A stretch of DNA of 64,000 bases from NCBI RefSeq assembly GCF_029227915.1, contig NC_079880.1, positions 8,645,501 through 8,709,500 on the forward strand, read 5' to 3'. Positions 49,297 through 59,265 of this stretch are shown here, one piece after another. Positions within the stretch are counted from its first letter, which is position 1; each line of letters starts with the position of its first letter. A program made the translations under genes and the position numbers. The stretch comes from Hydractinia symbiolongicarpus. Lineage: Eukaryota > Cnidaria > Hydrozoa > Anthoathecata > Hydractiniidae. The notes below the pieces were generated by a model. That model searched no databases and was not told the origin of the DNA. It saw only the letters and a program-made list of their open reading frames with translations.

Positions 49297-50035
49297 CATC
49301 ATCATCATCATCATCATTCTCGGCTTAACGTCCGTTTTCCATGCTAGCATGGGTTGGACGGGGTATATTAATGACCCTCTTCCAATCTGATCTAGACTGT
49401 GTTAGATCTGAACACAACTTCCTCTCTATCAAGTCTGTCCTTATAACCTCCTGCCAAGTCTTTCTCGGTCTGCCTCTGGGCTTTGCCCCAGGAACTATCA
49501 AGTCTCTACACTTTCTTACCCAATTATCCTCCTCCATTCTTTCCAAGTGCCCCAGCCAATTCAATCTTCTTATCTGGATAACATCTTTAATTCTACAGAG
49601 ACTTAGCCTGCTTCTTAGCTCATCTGAACTCTTTCTGTCTCTCAAACTGGCATTACACATCCACCTAACCATTCTCATATCATTCCTTTTTAAACGGTCA
49701 AGATCTTCCTGCTTCACTGCCCATGTCTCACTACCGTACAACATAACACTTCTTACACAGGCCTCATACAACCTACCTTTTACCTCAATTGACAGGACTC
49801 TGCTAGTCAATAAAGGAAGTAACTCTCTAAACTTTTTCCAAGCAGAACCTATCCTGCAAGTAACACTTCTTCCAACACCCCCTTCACTGCCCAACATATC
49901 ACCTAAGTAACAGAAGTTCTTAACTACCTCTAACGAGCCACTGTTGTACATCATTAAAGCTGGAAATACTTCATTCTCTATAATCTCACCTTTGCAACGC
50001 TTGCATACAAACTGTATGCCAGCTCTTAACCTTCC
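49297..50035 (-). mobile_element. LINE 3' fragment, copy 2, with (ATG)n tail and TTAAGT target duplication
   Basis: Near-identical to copy 1 at 36557-37380 over their shared length. The frame (209 codons from 49954, readable further upstream) carries NFCYLGDM, YGSETWAVK, LNWLGHLERM, PRGRPRKTW and ends ASMENGR-TAA, then GCCGAGAATGATG(ATG)n. TTAAGT stands at 49291-49296 next to the tail and at 50036-50041 next to the truncated 5' end, as expected from target-primed insertion. The few differences from copy 1 mean recent activity. The opposite-strand 189-codon frame is a shadow. Confidence 0.9.
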
Positions 50036-51084
50036 TTAAGTAATATGAACAAACTATCAATATACTTTTAATAAACCACAAATGTCCTGGTTGAATAAGA
50101 AAGGCTGATGCAAAAGCTTATCATGCTTAGAGAGGAACCTCGTTTTGATTTAGAATTACTTACATGACAGGGTTCGAATTAGAAAAGTAAATTTGGCACA
50201 TTATAATAAAGGAAACGACTATCTAACACCTTATATCAGTTACCATTTTTCTATCGCTGTTCTTCATTTTTAAATTTCAAAAACGCGATCTAAAACAGCT
50301 TTTCTATTGCCTTTCTTCGTTCTTAAGTTTTTAAAATGCGATCTAAAAAAGCTTTTCTATTGCCATTCTTAAGTTCTTAAAATGCGACCTAAAAAAGCAT
50401 TTCCATTGCCACTTAAAAATATTTGATTCACAGATTGCAAATTACGAACTGCTAATTTGAACCAGGCATGACAGTAAGGTTTTTTTACTGCATTTTTTGG
50501 AAAGTGCCTTAATTAGTTTACCATGAAAAGACTTAAGTATGCTTTGCAGGCACTGTTACTTTGACTCACGATTCTACACTTTGTATTCTAAATTTATATC
50601 ACTTTATTATTTATTACCATACTTATAGGGTATCTGAAAATCAAACATTCATCTCAATTCCTAAAGATTTAGCATGTTTAGTCATTTAGTCCTGGAATTA
50701 ATTATATTGGAAATTATATTGACTTTAATGATTATGTTGAAATTTCAAAGATTTTAACTTCCTAGGTAGGGCCAAAGAATACAAAAACATGCAAAAGATT
50801 GGATCAGTTGATAGTCTTACACAAGTAAATGTACTTTTACAAAATGAAAGTATCATAGTTCTAATGTACTTATATGAATTTACTTTATCATCTGAATTGT
50901 AAATTATTATAGCAGACTGGTACAGTAAGGTTGTGTTCCAAAAGAATTTAGGACATATTTCTCTTGTTCATATGTTACTGTTACACTAATTATAAACATG
51001 TATTTGTCTTTTAGTTAGTTGTAACAACTTAACTTCAATGTAAAACTTCTTCTAGAATTTTGATTAAAAACCCATATTTTAATA

Positions 51085-51185
51085 CCTGTATACGTCTGTC
51101 TGTCGCGCAAAATGGTACAGCATGTAACGAGACACACAATACAGTATAAAACCAGTGAGTTTTTTTATGGGCTACGACTAGTTTG
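51085..51185 (-). repeat. Dispersed repeat copy (CCGTGG/CGTCTGTCTGTC family)
   Basis: Minus-strand partial copy: on the plus strand ATACGTCTGTCTGTCGCGCA, AAATGGTAC, AACGAGACACAC, then a degraded CCCGTGG end and ACTAGT. It lies about 150 bp upstream of the CFAP96 start codon, so it may be within that gene's promoter or 5' UTR. The rest of 50042-51330 shows nothing else. Confidence 0.6.
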
Positions 51186-51330
51186 TAGAGTTTTTTCCAG
51201 TCAATATTTTTGTCTTAAATATTTAGGTCAGAAAATTTCAGTAATTTATTTTAGTTAAATTTGATTGAATTTGTTCATGCTCTATATGTTAGAAAATTAA
51301 AAAAAAGAAATATATATATTCACATTAAAC

Positions 51331-54300
51331 ATGACAGAAGCCAAGAATGACTTAACTCGGATTGGCTTATTCAGTGAGCTTGGTTATGTCTCAATTGGAG
51401 ACCCATACACCAATGTCAATAACAGTAAGTTTTTTTTTTACTTTTTTACTTAATACTGTCTTAGCATTTTAGCATGTTGTTAACTATGTAGTGTGATCAT
51501 AAAGCCATGTATCCATTTTATAGGCTAATTCAGTAAATAGCAAGGTTGGTATGACTTTACAGTGTATTAATTTTTCATACTATATAGTGAGTTCTCATGA
51601 AACACATGTCTCGGCAACTGATTTTTCACTAAGGCAGAACATCTAGACATTACATTTAGGAGGCAGTAGATAAAGTAAATAAAACATATTTATTTCTATT
51701 TTTTAAGTATACAACACTTTCGACATTTGTGCTGATAGAAAAGATGATAAACCAAGAATGAGCACATTTGATTTCATTTGAATCCTTAAATTAACCATTT
51801 GGGACTGATTTACAACGAAGTATATATACATGCTTTTCTTTTTCAAGAATATATACTCTTTAAGAAAATTTAAGATGAAAGTCTAAAAGTGAAAAAATAT
51901 CCTAAGAATGTGCTCAACTTAAAATTTTGCTTGCATCCTAAATGGAATATAAGAAGGAAGAAATAGTTTCATTTAAAGTGTTTCCCTATAAATGCTAGTT
52001 GACTGTCTGTCAGTTAAATTACAATGGGGAGATTTGTACACTAATTCTAAAATATTTTGATCTTAGCTTTTCTAAGGATATACTAAGATAATATCAGGAT
52101 GATTTTCTCTATTCATATTTAACAAAAAAAAACACTAAATAGTGTGTAAGTCTTGTAACTGCAGGGAGACTTATTACAAACACTGTCCACTCGCCTGTTT
52201 AGAGCCCTTTAATGATGTTGCTCACAAAGGGAAGCAGATGTTACCAGGAGGTAGCAAGACAAAAAGTGCTTTACAAGCAGGTTATTTTGACAAGAACTTC
52301 AACAGAATAATGCACGGTGAAGGTTATTCCGACCCGGTAAAAAGACGTCGGCAAGAACGATTAGACAAAGCGAAACAAAACTTAGGACACGCATTTATGC
52401 CTAGTCATGCTGGAAAGGAGCCGTGAGTGTTTGTTTTTATTTTACACTTCTGAGCTGATTTAAAACTGATTTAGAATACCTTACTTGTATTAAAATTCGC
52501 GCTGTACTAGAATTCGCGCAGACCTAAGGTGCGCGAAATTAAGACTGAGCGAAAAATAATCCGCGCAAATAGCTTTCCTATCACAAACTTGGAAGTCGCT
52601 TAAGAAACCCTAAATTGATATGTAATTTAGTAACAGTTTTTGTAAGTAAAAATTTGAGATAGTTTTCAGCTGGTATAGTGACTTCTTTTCTGTTTTAAAT
52701 AAAATTAAAATTACAATGAAACCTCTTCTTCTTCGTCTTCGTCTTCCTCCTCGACCTTTATCTCCAGCGGGATTTTCTCTGGCTCAAGGTAATTTTCGAG
52801 CATGAACCCTTTCATTTTTCGGAAGACTTCGTTACTTGAATCTCCTTTTCCAACACATAATTTAATTGGTATTTCCAAGCCCCCTTGAGGTAAAGGACTT
52901 CTGCGGAACTTTGTCATTCGTACTGTTGCATTGATCACACCGTTGTATTCAAGGTAGAATTTGCAAAAGCGGGAAATTTCTCGTGGAAGATGCCCTACAA
53001 TTGAAAGTTTCTCGATCTTTCCTTTGATTTGACAGTATAGTCCTATGAAATATGGGTCAAAAAGGTTAGCTTTATCCCGTTTCACGGTAAGCCTTTGTCC
53101 TAACTTTGGTAACCAAATCTTTCGGTACTCGTGAAATCCTCTGGAAGCACAATCAATAACAAGATCATGATCATCTGAAGTCAAATGTAAGTCTTCGAGT
53201 TCCTGTGCTCCTTCAACTTCACTTTGGTCTTGAGCCTCGCTTTTATTGTAATCTTTTCCATCTTCAAGATGGTGATCCTGATAAAAAGAGGCATGTTCTT
53301 CTTTCTCGCATTTCATGCACAGTGCGACTTTGCATTCTGTCCACCCAGGGTAACTTTCAGATGTTGGCACAGAACAATTTAAACTTCTGTTACAGGCAAA
53401 GTCACCACACTTTAAGCAGAGATATTTTGTCATAGCTTGACAACCGACGCAGTTTCCCTCAGCCATTTTTAAAATCACTTGTCAAAATGCAACGTGATTG
53501 TTTTCATCCGAGGATGCAATTGCATTGCAAAATCGAACGAAAATTTCTTTTCGAACGTAAGATGTCATTGCATTGATATGTTTGTGTTATGGTTTTGTCT
53601 TTCTAAAACAGATCTCCGTTGAAAACGTAATCATGGCACTTTTTAAGTATTTTAAGAAAATTGAAGATACTGTCTCAGAGAGTGCACAAGCTAGTGGTCT
53701 AGGAGATTCTGAACAAAATGAGGTTCAAAAACAGTTGCAGATGATCAGCGAGCCCCAACCAAAAAAGAAAAGGCAAAAATATGGCGATTATGACAAGCTG
53801 CAGCGTGCAGAGATTGGGAAATGGGCTATAGTTTATGGCATACGACCTGCTGCAAGAAAGTTTGGAGTCCCTGAATCTACGGTTCGAGGTATCGTCAAAA
53901 GCTACAAAGAAGCCAAAACAGATCAAGGGGAATTGAGAGAACTGCCAAGAAAGCATCGTGGTGCTAAACCCCTTCTTCCAGCCGAAATCGATGAAAAAGT
54001 TCTTGAGATGATCAAAAACATGAGAAAAGCTGGATGCGCAGTGAATTACAATATTGCTATAGCCATTGGAAAAGGGATTGTCTTGGCAAATGACCGTTCG
54101 CTGTTGAAGGAAAATGGAGGTCAAATAAACTTGGATTTTTCTTGGTGTCAATCAATTTTCCGACGGATTGGTTTTACAAAGCGACGTGCAACAACAGCAA
54201 AACAGCCCGTGTCTCCCGGTTTTTTGAAAGAGATGGGATTTTCTTTTCATCGTTCTATTAAAGAACTCGTCGATGCTCACGATATACCTGACGATCTAGT

Positions 54301-57300
54301 GATAAGCATTGACCAGACACCATTGCCATTTATTTTACTCAGCAAGTATACAATGGATAAGAAAAACGAAAAGTTAGTACCGATAGCTAACTCTGCTGAT
54401 TATCGTCAAGTAACAGGGACTTTCTCAATCAGTCTCTCTGGAGTTTTCCTACCGATGCAAATAATCTACCAGGGTAAAACAGCCCGCTGCCATCCTACAT
54501 TTGACTTTCCCGAAGAGTTCAATATTACACATAGCATTAATCATTGGTCAAACGAAGAAAAATCAATTGAGCTCATCAACAAGGTTCTCGTACCTTACGT
54601 CCAAAAGAAGAAAAAAGAGCTTGGTTTTCGTTCATCAAAGAAATGGCTATTGATTGCAGATGTATTCAAAGCACAATGGACTGACAAGGTCAAAGATCTA
54701 GTCGAAAAACATCATGGAAGGATGGTTCCAGTTCCTCATAATATGACAAATTACTTCCAACCACTTGACCTTACTGTCAATCGATCATGTAAATCATTTT
54801 TACGTGACCAAGCACAGACGTGGTATGCTGAACAAGTGCAAGCCCAGATCGCTAATGGAATTGCACCAGAAAATGTTTCTGTCGACTTGAAAATCAGCAT
54901 TCTCAAGCCTCTACATGCTAAATGGGTCACCAAATACTATATATAATTCTTGCAAGAGAATTGAATTTTTAGATGACCGAACAAGTAAATTTTATAGGAA
55001 TCAAATTTCAATTGATGTTTAAATTTAAAAATTTATTAAAACTTGCCAAAGAATACTATGAAAAAAAAACAGTTGCAGTCACGCTCTAAATTTTAGTCAC
55101 ATTCTTTCTGAATAACATGATAACAACGCATGCATGCACAGACCACAAATCCTACACAGCTCACCTCACACATCTTTGAGATCACATAGCCTGGGGTCTA
55201 AATTTTCGCTGTAATCGTTGTAATTAAATTTGTCAGATAACCTCCAAAACCGGGAAAACTACGAAATCAGCCAAATTTTGTGACTTCGAAGCATCTTATT
55301 ACGTGCATATTTTGACAACTGATTTAATTTTGCGGTAAAATTTGGCGATTTTAGACGAAATTCGCCAATTTCGTCAAAATTTATACGCATAAGGTATTCA
55401 AAATAGTATATTTCAACGCTGATTTATTTTGTAATCTCATATTATATGTCCGATTAGAATCCAGAACTTTAATTTATGGTGCTCTATTTTGTTAGTTCTG
55501 GTGCAGGCAGCCATTATGGAACTTTTAGTGGTCCAATACCTGTTTTCAGTCCAGTGACAAAAACTAGGAAGGATTATATATCACCTGGTCGTAATTTCAT
55601 CACGAACCCGAGTAAGAATGGAACTGGTTATGGTTACGTTAATGTTTTGATTGGAAAGCCGCAAACGTATGCTTCTGAACCGTATGATAGAGCGAAAGAA
55701 ATAATGAAGGTTTGTTGACTTGGCTACCTTATTTAGACACATGCCCACCTTTTAGAAATACGGTTACCTATATGGACATATGGCTATTTTATTTGCAGAA
55801 ACTTTCGCAAGTGTACAAATGTGTACAAATGTTGCACTAATAATTCGCGAAATTTATCTAGCTAATGTTTATCTGATATTAAAGTTATTAGATCAAAGAA
55901 ATCCAGAGAATTCTGATTTTTTTTGTCCTCTTACTTCTCTAGGTATTCATTACTTTCAATTTCTTTACTGTGTAAATTATTTGGATTCCTAAAAAAACTA
56001 ATAGTCCAATATTATAAATATTCATTTGCGAAGAGATATAATTCTAGTGTTACTGAATAATGTTTTCACCTCGTGCTCTTTTCTTAGGGTTGGGGTGTTC
56101 TTATACTTAATATCCAATCCATTTTTAGTGTCGATATGATCACAACCTTACTTATAGATGTTGCTTATTTGTTAATTTTAGAATTCGCATAGTCAAAGCA
56201 AGAAAAAGATGAAAGGTGGAGCGTTTAAGCTAAATCTCCATCCCACAGCTTATTTTGATAATAACCCGTACAAGACAGACAAACGTAAGCATAATATAGC
56301 TGTTAAAATAAATTTCTCGTGTTTTACTCCGCATGTCATTGCTCACGCTCCAACATTACACCTTGAAAGTAACGAAATTATAGCCCGGATTTTTCTATGG
56401 CTATATGTTTCTTAAACTGTAATTTGCCACGAATAGATTTCATCGTGAATTTTTATCTGGCCGTCAATGCAAGCCGACTAGTAGTGATTCAATAACTCTA
56501 ACTCGAGAGACAAATAAGAACATGCTTTTCAAAGATAATGAATTCCTAATAACAAAGTACTACATGTTTTACTCAAAAAATTCTATGAAGTCAAGTCCAC
56601 TGTACACATAGTAAGAAGGTAAAGGGACGTTTAACGTCTTCGGTAATTCCATCCTAACTGGCTGGTTCGCTATCCCCTCCGACTGTAACTATGTTACATT
56701 ACCGCCACAGATACGTATAGCATTGCTCTAACTTGCATACCTAACGCACAACCTGGTTCACGGTCAGTAGATGGCTCCAAATGGCCTGACGTGCGCCGGA
56801 GTTGGGACTCGAACCTGAAACCTCATAATTACAAGCCGAATGCGCTACCACTGCACTATGTCCGCTGATGTCTACACATTGGCAAATAATGAAAAAGTGA
56901 AATTTCAAAATAAACTGTGAACTAAAATTGGGATTCTGCAGAAAAGAGTGGGTGGGGAAACAACCATATTTCAAGCACGTATGTTTTGATCAATTATTTG
57001 TATTATTTTAGCAATGCCACCATACAAAGAAGTTAAAAAGGTGAAACAAAATTTAAAACCGTTTCAACCAAGCTCGCCTGGGAAAGAGGTGAGTCTTTTC
57101 GCGCATATTTTATGTTTTCCACCATATTTTTTTGCCGCCATTTGCTTTGTTTATCTAAGTAAGTGCTTTTGTCGAAGTAGATGAGGTAAAGTGTGAATGA
57201 GAAAAGGTAAAAATTGTTAGAACGCTTCGTTAATGTCATCTTGTTTCGCTTTTACTTTTTTTTATGTTTTTTGACTTTTTTTGTAGATCGGCGGTTCGAA

Positions 57301-57784
57301 AGCTGGTTGTTTTACGCAATACCCATCGCATTCAAACGATCCATATGTGGTGAAAAAGCGTTCATTTCGTGAAAATGCTGGACAAAAAAATATATTTCGA
57401 CCATCGCAAGGCCCGAAAACGATGCCAACTAGATCAACGATTTCACAGAATGTCGAGAGGTGTGTATGACAAAAATTATAATACCCGTGTCTGTCTGTCA
57501 CGCAAAATGGGAACCTCATTAGCGAGACACACGAGATGCGGTATAAAAGAAACGTGCGAACCCGTGGACTTATCTACGAGTTACCAACTAGTAGGATTAA
57601 TTTGTCCACGCTGTCACACCTGAGTTTTTGACGTCACTCGAGAAATTGTTAATTGTTTGATATAGGCGTTGACAAATACAGGTGTCGCCAACAGATTATG
57701 TGTGAAATTTTCTTATTTTTTTCTTATAGGCGAATTAACAGGTTGAACTTCAAGCAAGCTTCATTAGCACCTATCTCAATTTAA
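51331..57784 (+). CDS. CFAP96: Cilia- and flagella-associated protein 96 (C4orf47 orthologue)
   Basis: Protein of ciliated eukaryotes linked to cilia and basal bodies; the molecular role is poorly known. Seven exons: 51331-51424, 52203-52422, 55496-55709, 56182-56284, 57012-57088, 57287-57459, 57730-57784. The joins are in frame and give 936 nt, 311 aa, against about 309 aa in human. Family signatures in order: MTEAKNDLTRIGLFSELGY and IGDPY (N-terminus), GKQMLPGGSK and LQAGYFD, HYGTFSGPIPVFSP, TNPSKNGTGYGYVNVLIGK, KGGAFKLNLHPTAYFDNNPY, PFQPSSPGKE, SKAGCFTQYPSHSNDPYV, and a final NVERRINRLNF. The exon 2 start was fixed by frame: the AG at 52201-52202 makes the Lys codon across the join. Intron 2 holds a complete-looking DNA transposon, and intron 4 a SINE. 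Possible AATAAA signals lie near 57906-57922. Confidence 0.95.
52711..53478 (-). CDS. Zinc-finger / HIRAN-domain protein carried by the transposon
   Basis: Single-exon frame, 255 aa from 53478; the Met at 53466 (MAEGNCVGC) is an equally good start. Residues 10-57 hold a Cys cluster (C10-x2-C13, C21-x2-C24, C29, C35, C49, C54-x2-C57), a zinc-ribbon/treble-clef-like pattern. Residues about 104-205 read as a HIRAN domain: FHEYRKIWLPKLGQRLTVKRDKANLFDPYFIGLY..., then VGHLPREISRFCKFYLEYNG. HIRAN in HLTF binds DNA 3' ends; that role here is inference. The C-terminus is a Glu/Asp tract. It is divergent from the transposase with 95-167 bp between starts. The intact frame suggests it has been under selection as part of the element. 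It could instead be a domesticated or captured host gene. Confidence 0.8.
   Translation of the reverse strand: MILKMAEGNCVGCQAMTKYLCLKCGDFACNRSLNCSVPTSESYPGWTECKVALCMKCEKEEHASFYQDHHLEDGKDYNKSEAQDQSEVEGAQELEDLHLTSDDHDLVIDCASRGFHEYRKIWLPKLGQRLTVKRDKANLFDPYFIGLYCQIKGKIEKLSIVGHLPREISRFCKFYLEYNGVINATVRMTKFRRSPLPQGGLEIPIKLCVGKGDSSNEVFRKMKGFMLENYLEPEKIPLEIKVEEEDEDEEEEVSL
53479..53632. promoter_or_regulatory. Putative bidirectional promoter of the transposon gene pair
   Basis: About 150 bp between the two divergent starts. It includes a palindrome-like TTGCATTGCAAAATCG...ATTTCTTTTCG stretch and GCATTG repeats (53518-53575). No TATA box is obvious. The first Met of the longer transposase frame (53573) lies inside; an AAACAG|ATC acceptor-like site at 53612 could mark a 5' intron. 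The assignment rests on position only. Confidence 0.4.
53573..54946 (+). CDS. pogo/Tigger-type DDD transposase
   Basis: Cut-and-paste transposase of the Tc1/mariner-pogo kind. Intact frame of 457 codons. I prefer the Met at 53633 (MALFKYFKK), giving 437 aa, because the first 20 residues have no family character. Residues about 68-115 form a psq-type helix-turn-helix (DYDKLQRAEIGKWA...AARKFGVPESTVRGIVKSY), followed by a second DNA-binding helical region (about 130-215). The DDE_1 catalytic core has Asp247 in ISIDQTP, Asp363 in LLIADVFKAQW and Asp399 in YFQPLDLTVN, with 35 residues between the last two. TGTFSISLSGVFLPMQIIYQGKT and HNMTNYFQPLD are typical. The second Asp is followed by Val rather than the common Asn. 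Same strand as CFAP96, whose intron 2 encloses it. Confidence 0.9.
   Translation: MICLCYGFVFLKQISVENVIMALFKYFKKIEDTVSESAQASGLGDSEQNEVQKQLQMISEPQPKKKRQKYGDYDKLQRAEIGKWAIVYGIRPAARKFGVPESTVRGIVKSYKEAKTDQGELRELPRKHRGAKPLLPAEIDEKVLEMIKNMRKAGCAVNYNIAIAIGKGIVLANDRSLLKENGGQINLDFSWCQSIFRRIGFTKRRATTAKQPVSPGFLKEMGFSFHRSIKELVDAHDIPDDLVISIDQTPLPFILLSKYTMDKKNEKLVPIANSADYRQVTGTFSISLSGVFLPMQIIYQGKTARCHPTFDFPEEFNITHSINHWSNEEKSIELINKVLVPYVQKKKKELGFRSSKKWLLIADVFKAQWTDKVKDLVEKHHGRMVPVPHNMTNYFQPLDLTVNRSCKSFLRDQAQTWYAEQVQAQIANGIAPENVSVDLKISILKPLHAKWVTKYYI
56615..56870 (-). mobile_element. Second tRNA-derived SINE family, single copy
   Basis: On the minus strand: GCGGACATAGTGCAGTGGTAGCGC, with A box TAGTGCAGTGG (56858-56848), a Thr/Tyr-like anticodon arm (CGGCTTGTAATTATGAGG) and B box GGTTCGAGTCC (56815-56805). 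A tRNA-unrelated body follows, ending about 56615 (GACGTTAAACGTCCC...). It sits antisense in CFAP96 intron 4. The tRNA fold is degraded in the T and acceptor stems, so this is a retroposon and not a functional tRNA gene. No other copy in the window. Confidence 0.75.
57478..57598 (-). repeat. Dispersed repeat copy in CFAP96 intron 6
   Basis: Plus strand shows ATACCCGTGTCTGTCTGTCA, CGCAAAATGG, GCGAGACACACGA, then CGAACCCGTGGA and ACTAGT: the reverse complement of the family near 59663. It begins 19 bp after the exon 6 donor. Confidence 0.7.
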
Positions 57785-59265
57785 ATGTCAATTTTATTTT
57801 TGTATCGTATAAATATATATATATATATATATATATTCATTCCACTTTATTTGATATAGGCTATAAATGATCCTGAGAGTTAAATTTCTTCCGCGCAACT
57901 GCTTTAAATAAATAAAAATAAATATTCGGAGTAGCGGACACTGTTGCTGAGAAATATTTTGTCCAGTCATTAAGTGTTCACCTTTTGGTATTATTTAAGG
58001 GTTATTTACAGATACTAGCAGTGCTTATCATGTATGGGTGCATGGGTCTTATTTCAGATGTAGAAGAGACGATAGCGCAAACAACTTGATCAACAAAGTA
58101 GTAACAGCGGCTTTTTTGTATGAAACGTATAACGTACTGGAATTGAAATATTCATGTCAAGTAATATTGATAATGTTTAAGGTTTTTCCAGAGAACAAAC
58201 GGTAATTAATGTTTTTAGGGTCCTGCAGACACCTAGCTTAAAAACGTGCTGATTCAGAAAAATTTTGGCTTTGTACTATTTAGCAGAAAATATCTCCTAA
58301 AGGGAGATCGTCAAATAGAAAACCTTACCTCTGAAGTCTACAAGTAAATCTGACAAAATATATCGTTTTTTATTGTATTCTTCTTGCTTGTACAGGAGAC
58401 CAGTACACAAGCGAATTTTTTGTTATTCTGGCCCTCCTTGGCAAAGACCAGGTGACCTTAACATGTTTGTATATTTTACGAAAACTTTTCCCAGGTGTTG
58501 CATATCTTTTCAGATAAGTTAACTAACGCAATTGATTCAGAAAGTTGTAAGTTAAAAGCGTTAAAACTTTTCGTGTTGTTTCAGATGTTGGTACAAAGAA
58601 GAGAAATAAGTTTTCTTGTATAACAAAAAATTGAAAATCTTTTGTACAACCAAAATCTCAGGTAATAATTCAAAATACTAACTATGAAATACATGGAATA
58701 ATTATTATTACAAAAAAAGTTGTATCTAAAAATTACCCACCACTTAGAACCCAGTGTCAAAAAAATTTAGACGAAAACAAAATTACGAGCATGCTTGGGT
58801 TTAGTTTTTTTTTTCACAGCCACAGAAAAATAAAAAAATGCGTATAATAATAATTAGCGGTTTTTTTGTCAAAAGAGAAGCTGTGAAAAGCTATTAAACT
58901 ATATCGAACTGTTTTTCCATTTTAAAATATTGCCCAACTATGTCAGCTTCAGTCCCTCCAAAAAACAAGCAACTCGAGTCTCAGCCAGTACCTTAATTGT
59001 ACTAATTTTCGCGGGTATTTAAGTTCGCGACCCAAATTCGCAAAATCATGTATCCGCGAATTATTATACAAAATACCATTCAAATTAATTATTAAATTAA
59101 TACCCACAAATTTTCTTTTTTTATCGACCCTTGAAATTAGTTAGACGTTCTTAAAGAAAACGTATTCAGCCCTAAATTATCAAATTGGATAATAATATAC
59201 CTAAATACAAAAAATCACCTACATAAAAAAGTAACATTGTTTCTAGTTTATAAAAAAACATTTCA
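57785..59265. other. Convergent 3' intergenic region, CFAP96 / elongase
   Basis: No gene recognised. It contains an (AT)n microsatellite at about 57812-57835, AATAAA runs near 57906 that may end CFAP96, and at about 59000-59115 a small repeat with AATTTTCGCGGGTATTTAA and CGCGA/TCGCG motifs. That repeat resembles the subterminal motifs at 52490-52580 and has a degraded inverted partner (TAATACCCACAAATTTT). Confidence 0.5.

Larger units (their letters stand above)
52479..55394. mobile_element. Two-gene DNA transposon (pogo-like transposase plus HIRAN protein) in CFAP96 intron 2
   Basis: A divergent gene pair sits wholly in intron 2. Outside it, GAATACCTTA (52474-52483) is repeated in reverse complement at 55390-55399. 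Inside both ends the similarity continues weakly (GTAT-AA, then TTCGCG-type motifs). If the target is TA, the element runs TA|CCTTA...TAAGG|TA, the boundaries given here. The TIR similarity is only about 15 of 26 beyond the core, so the ends are tentative. The two frames are intact, so the insertion is fairly young. Subterminal TTCGCG/CGCGAA repeats near 52490-52580 might be transposase-binding sites. Confidence 0.6.

Noticed and set aside
53699-54151. 150-codon minus-strand frame
   Set aside because: Antisense to the transposase; no recognisable domain.
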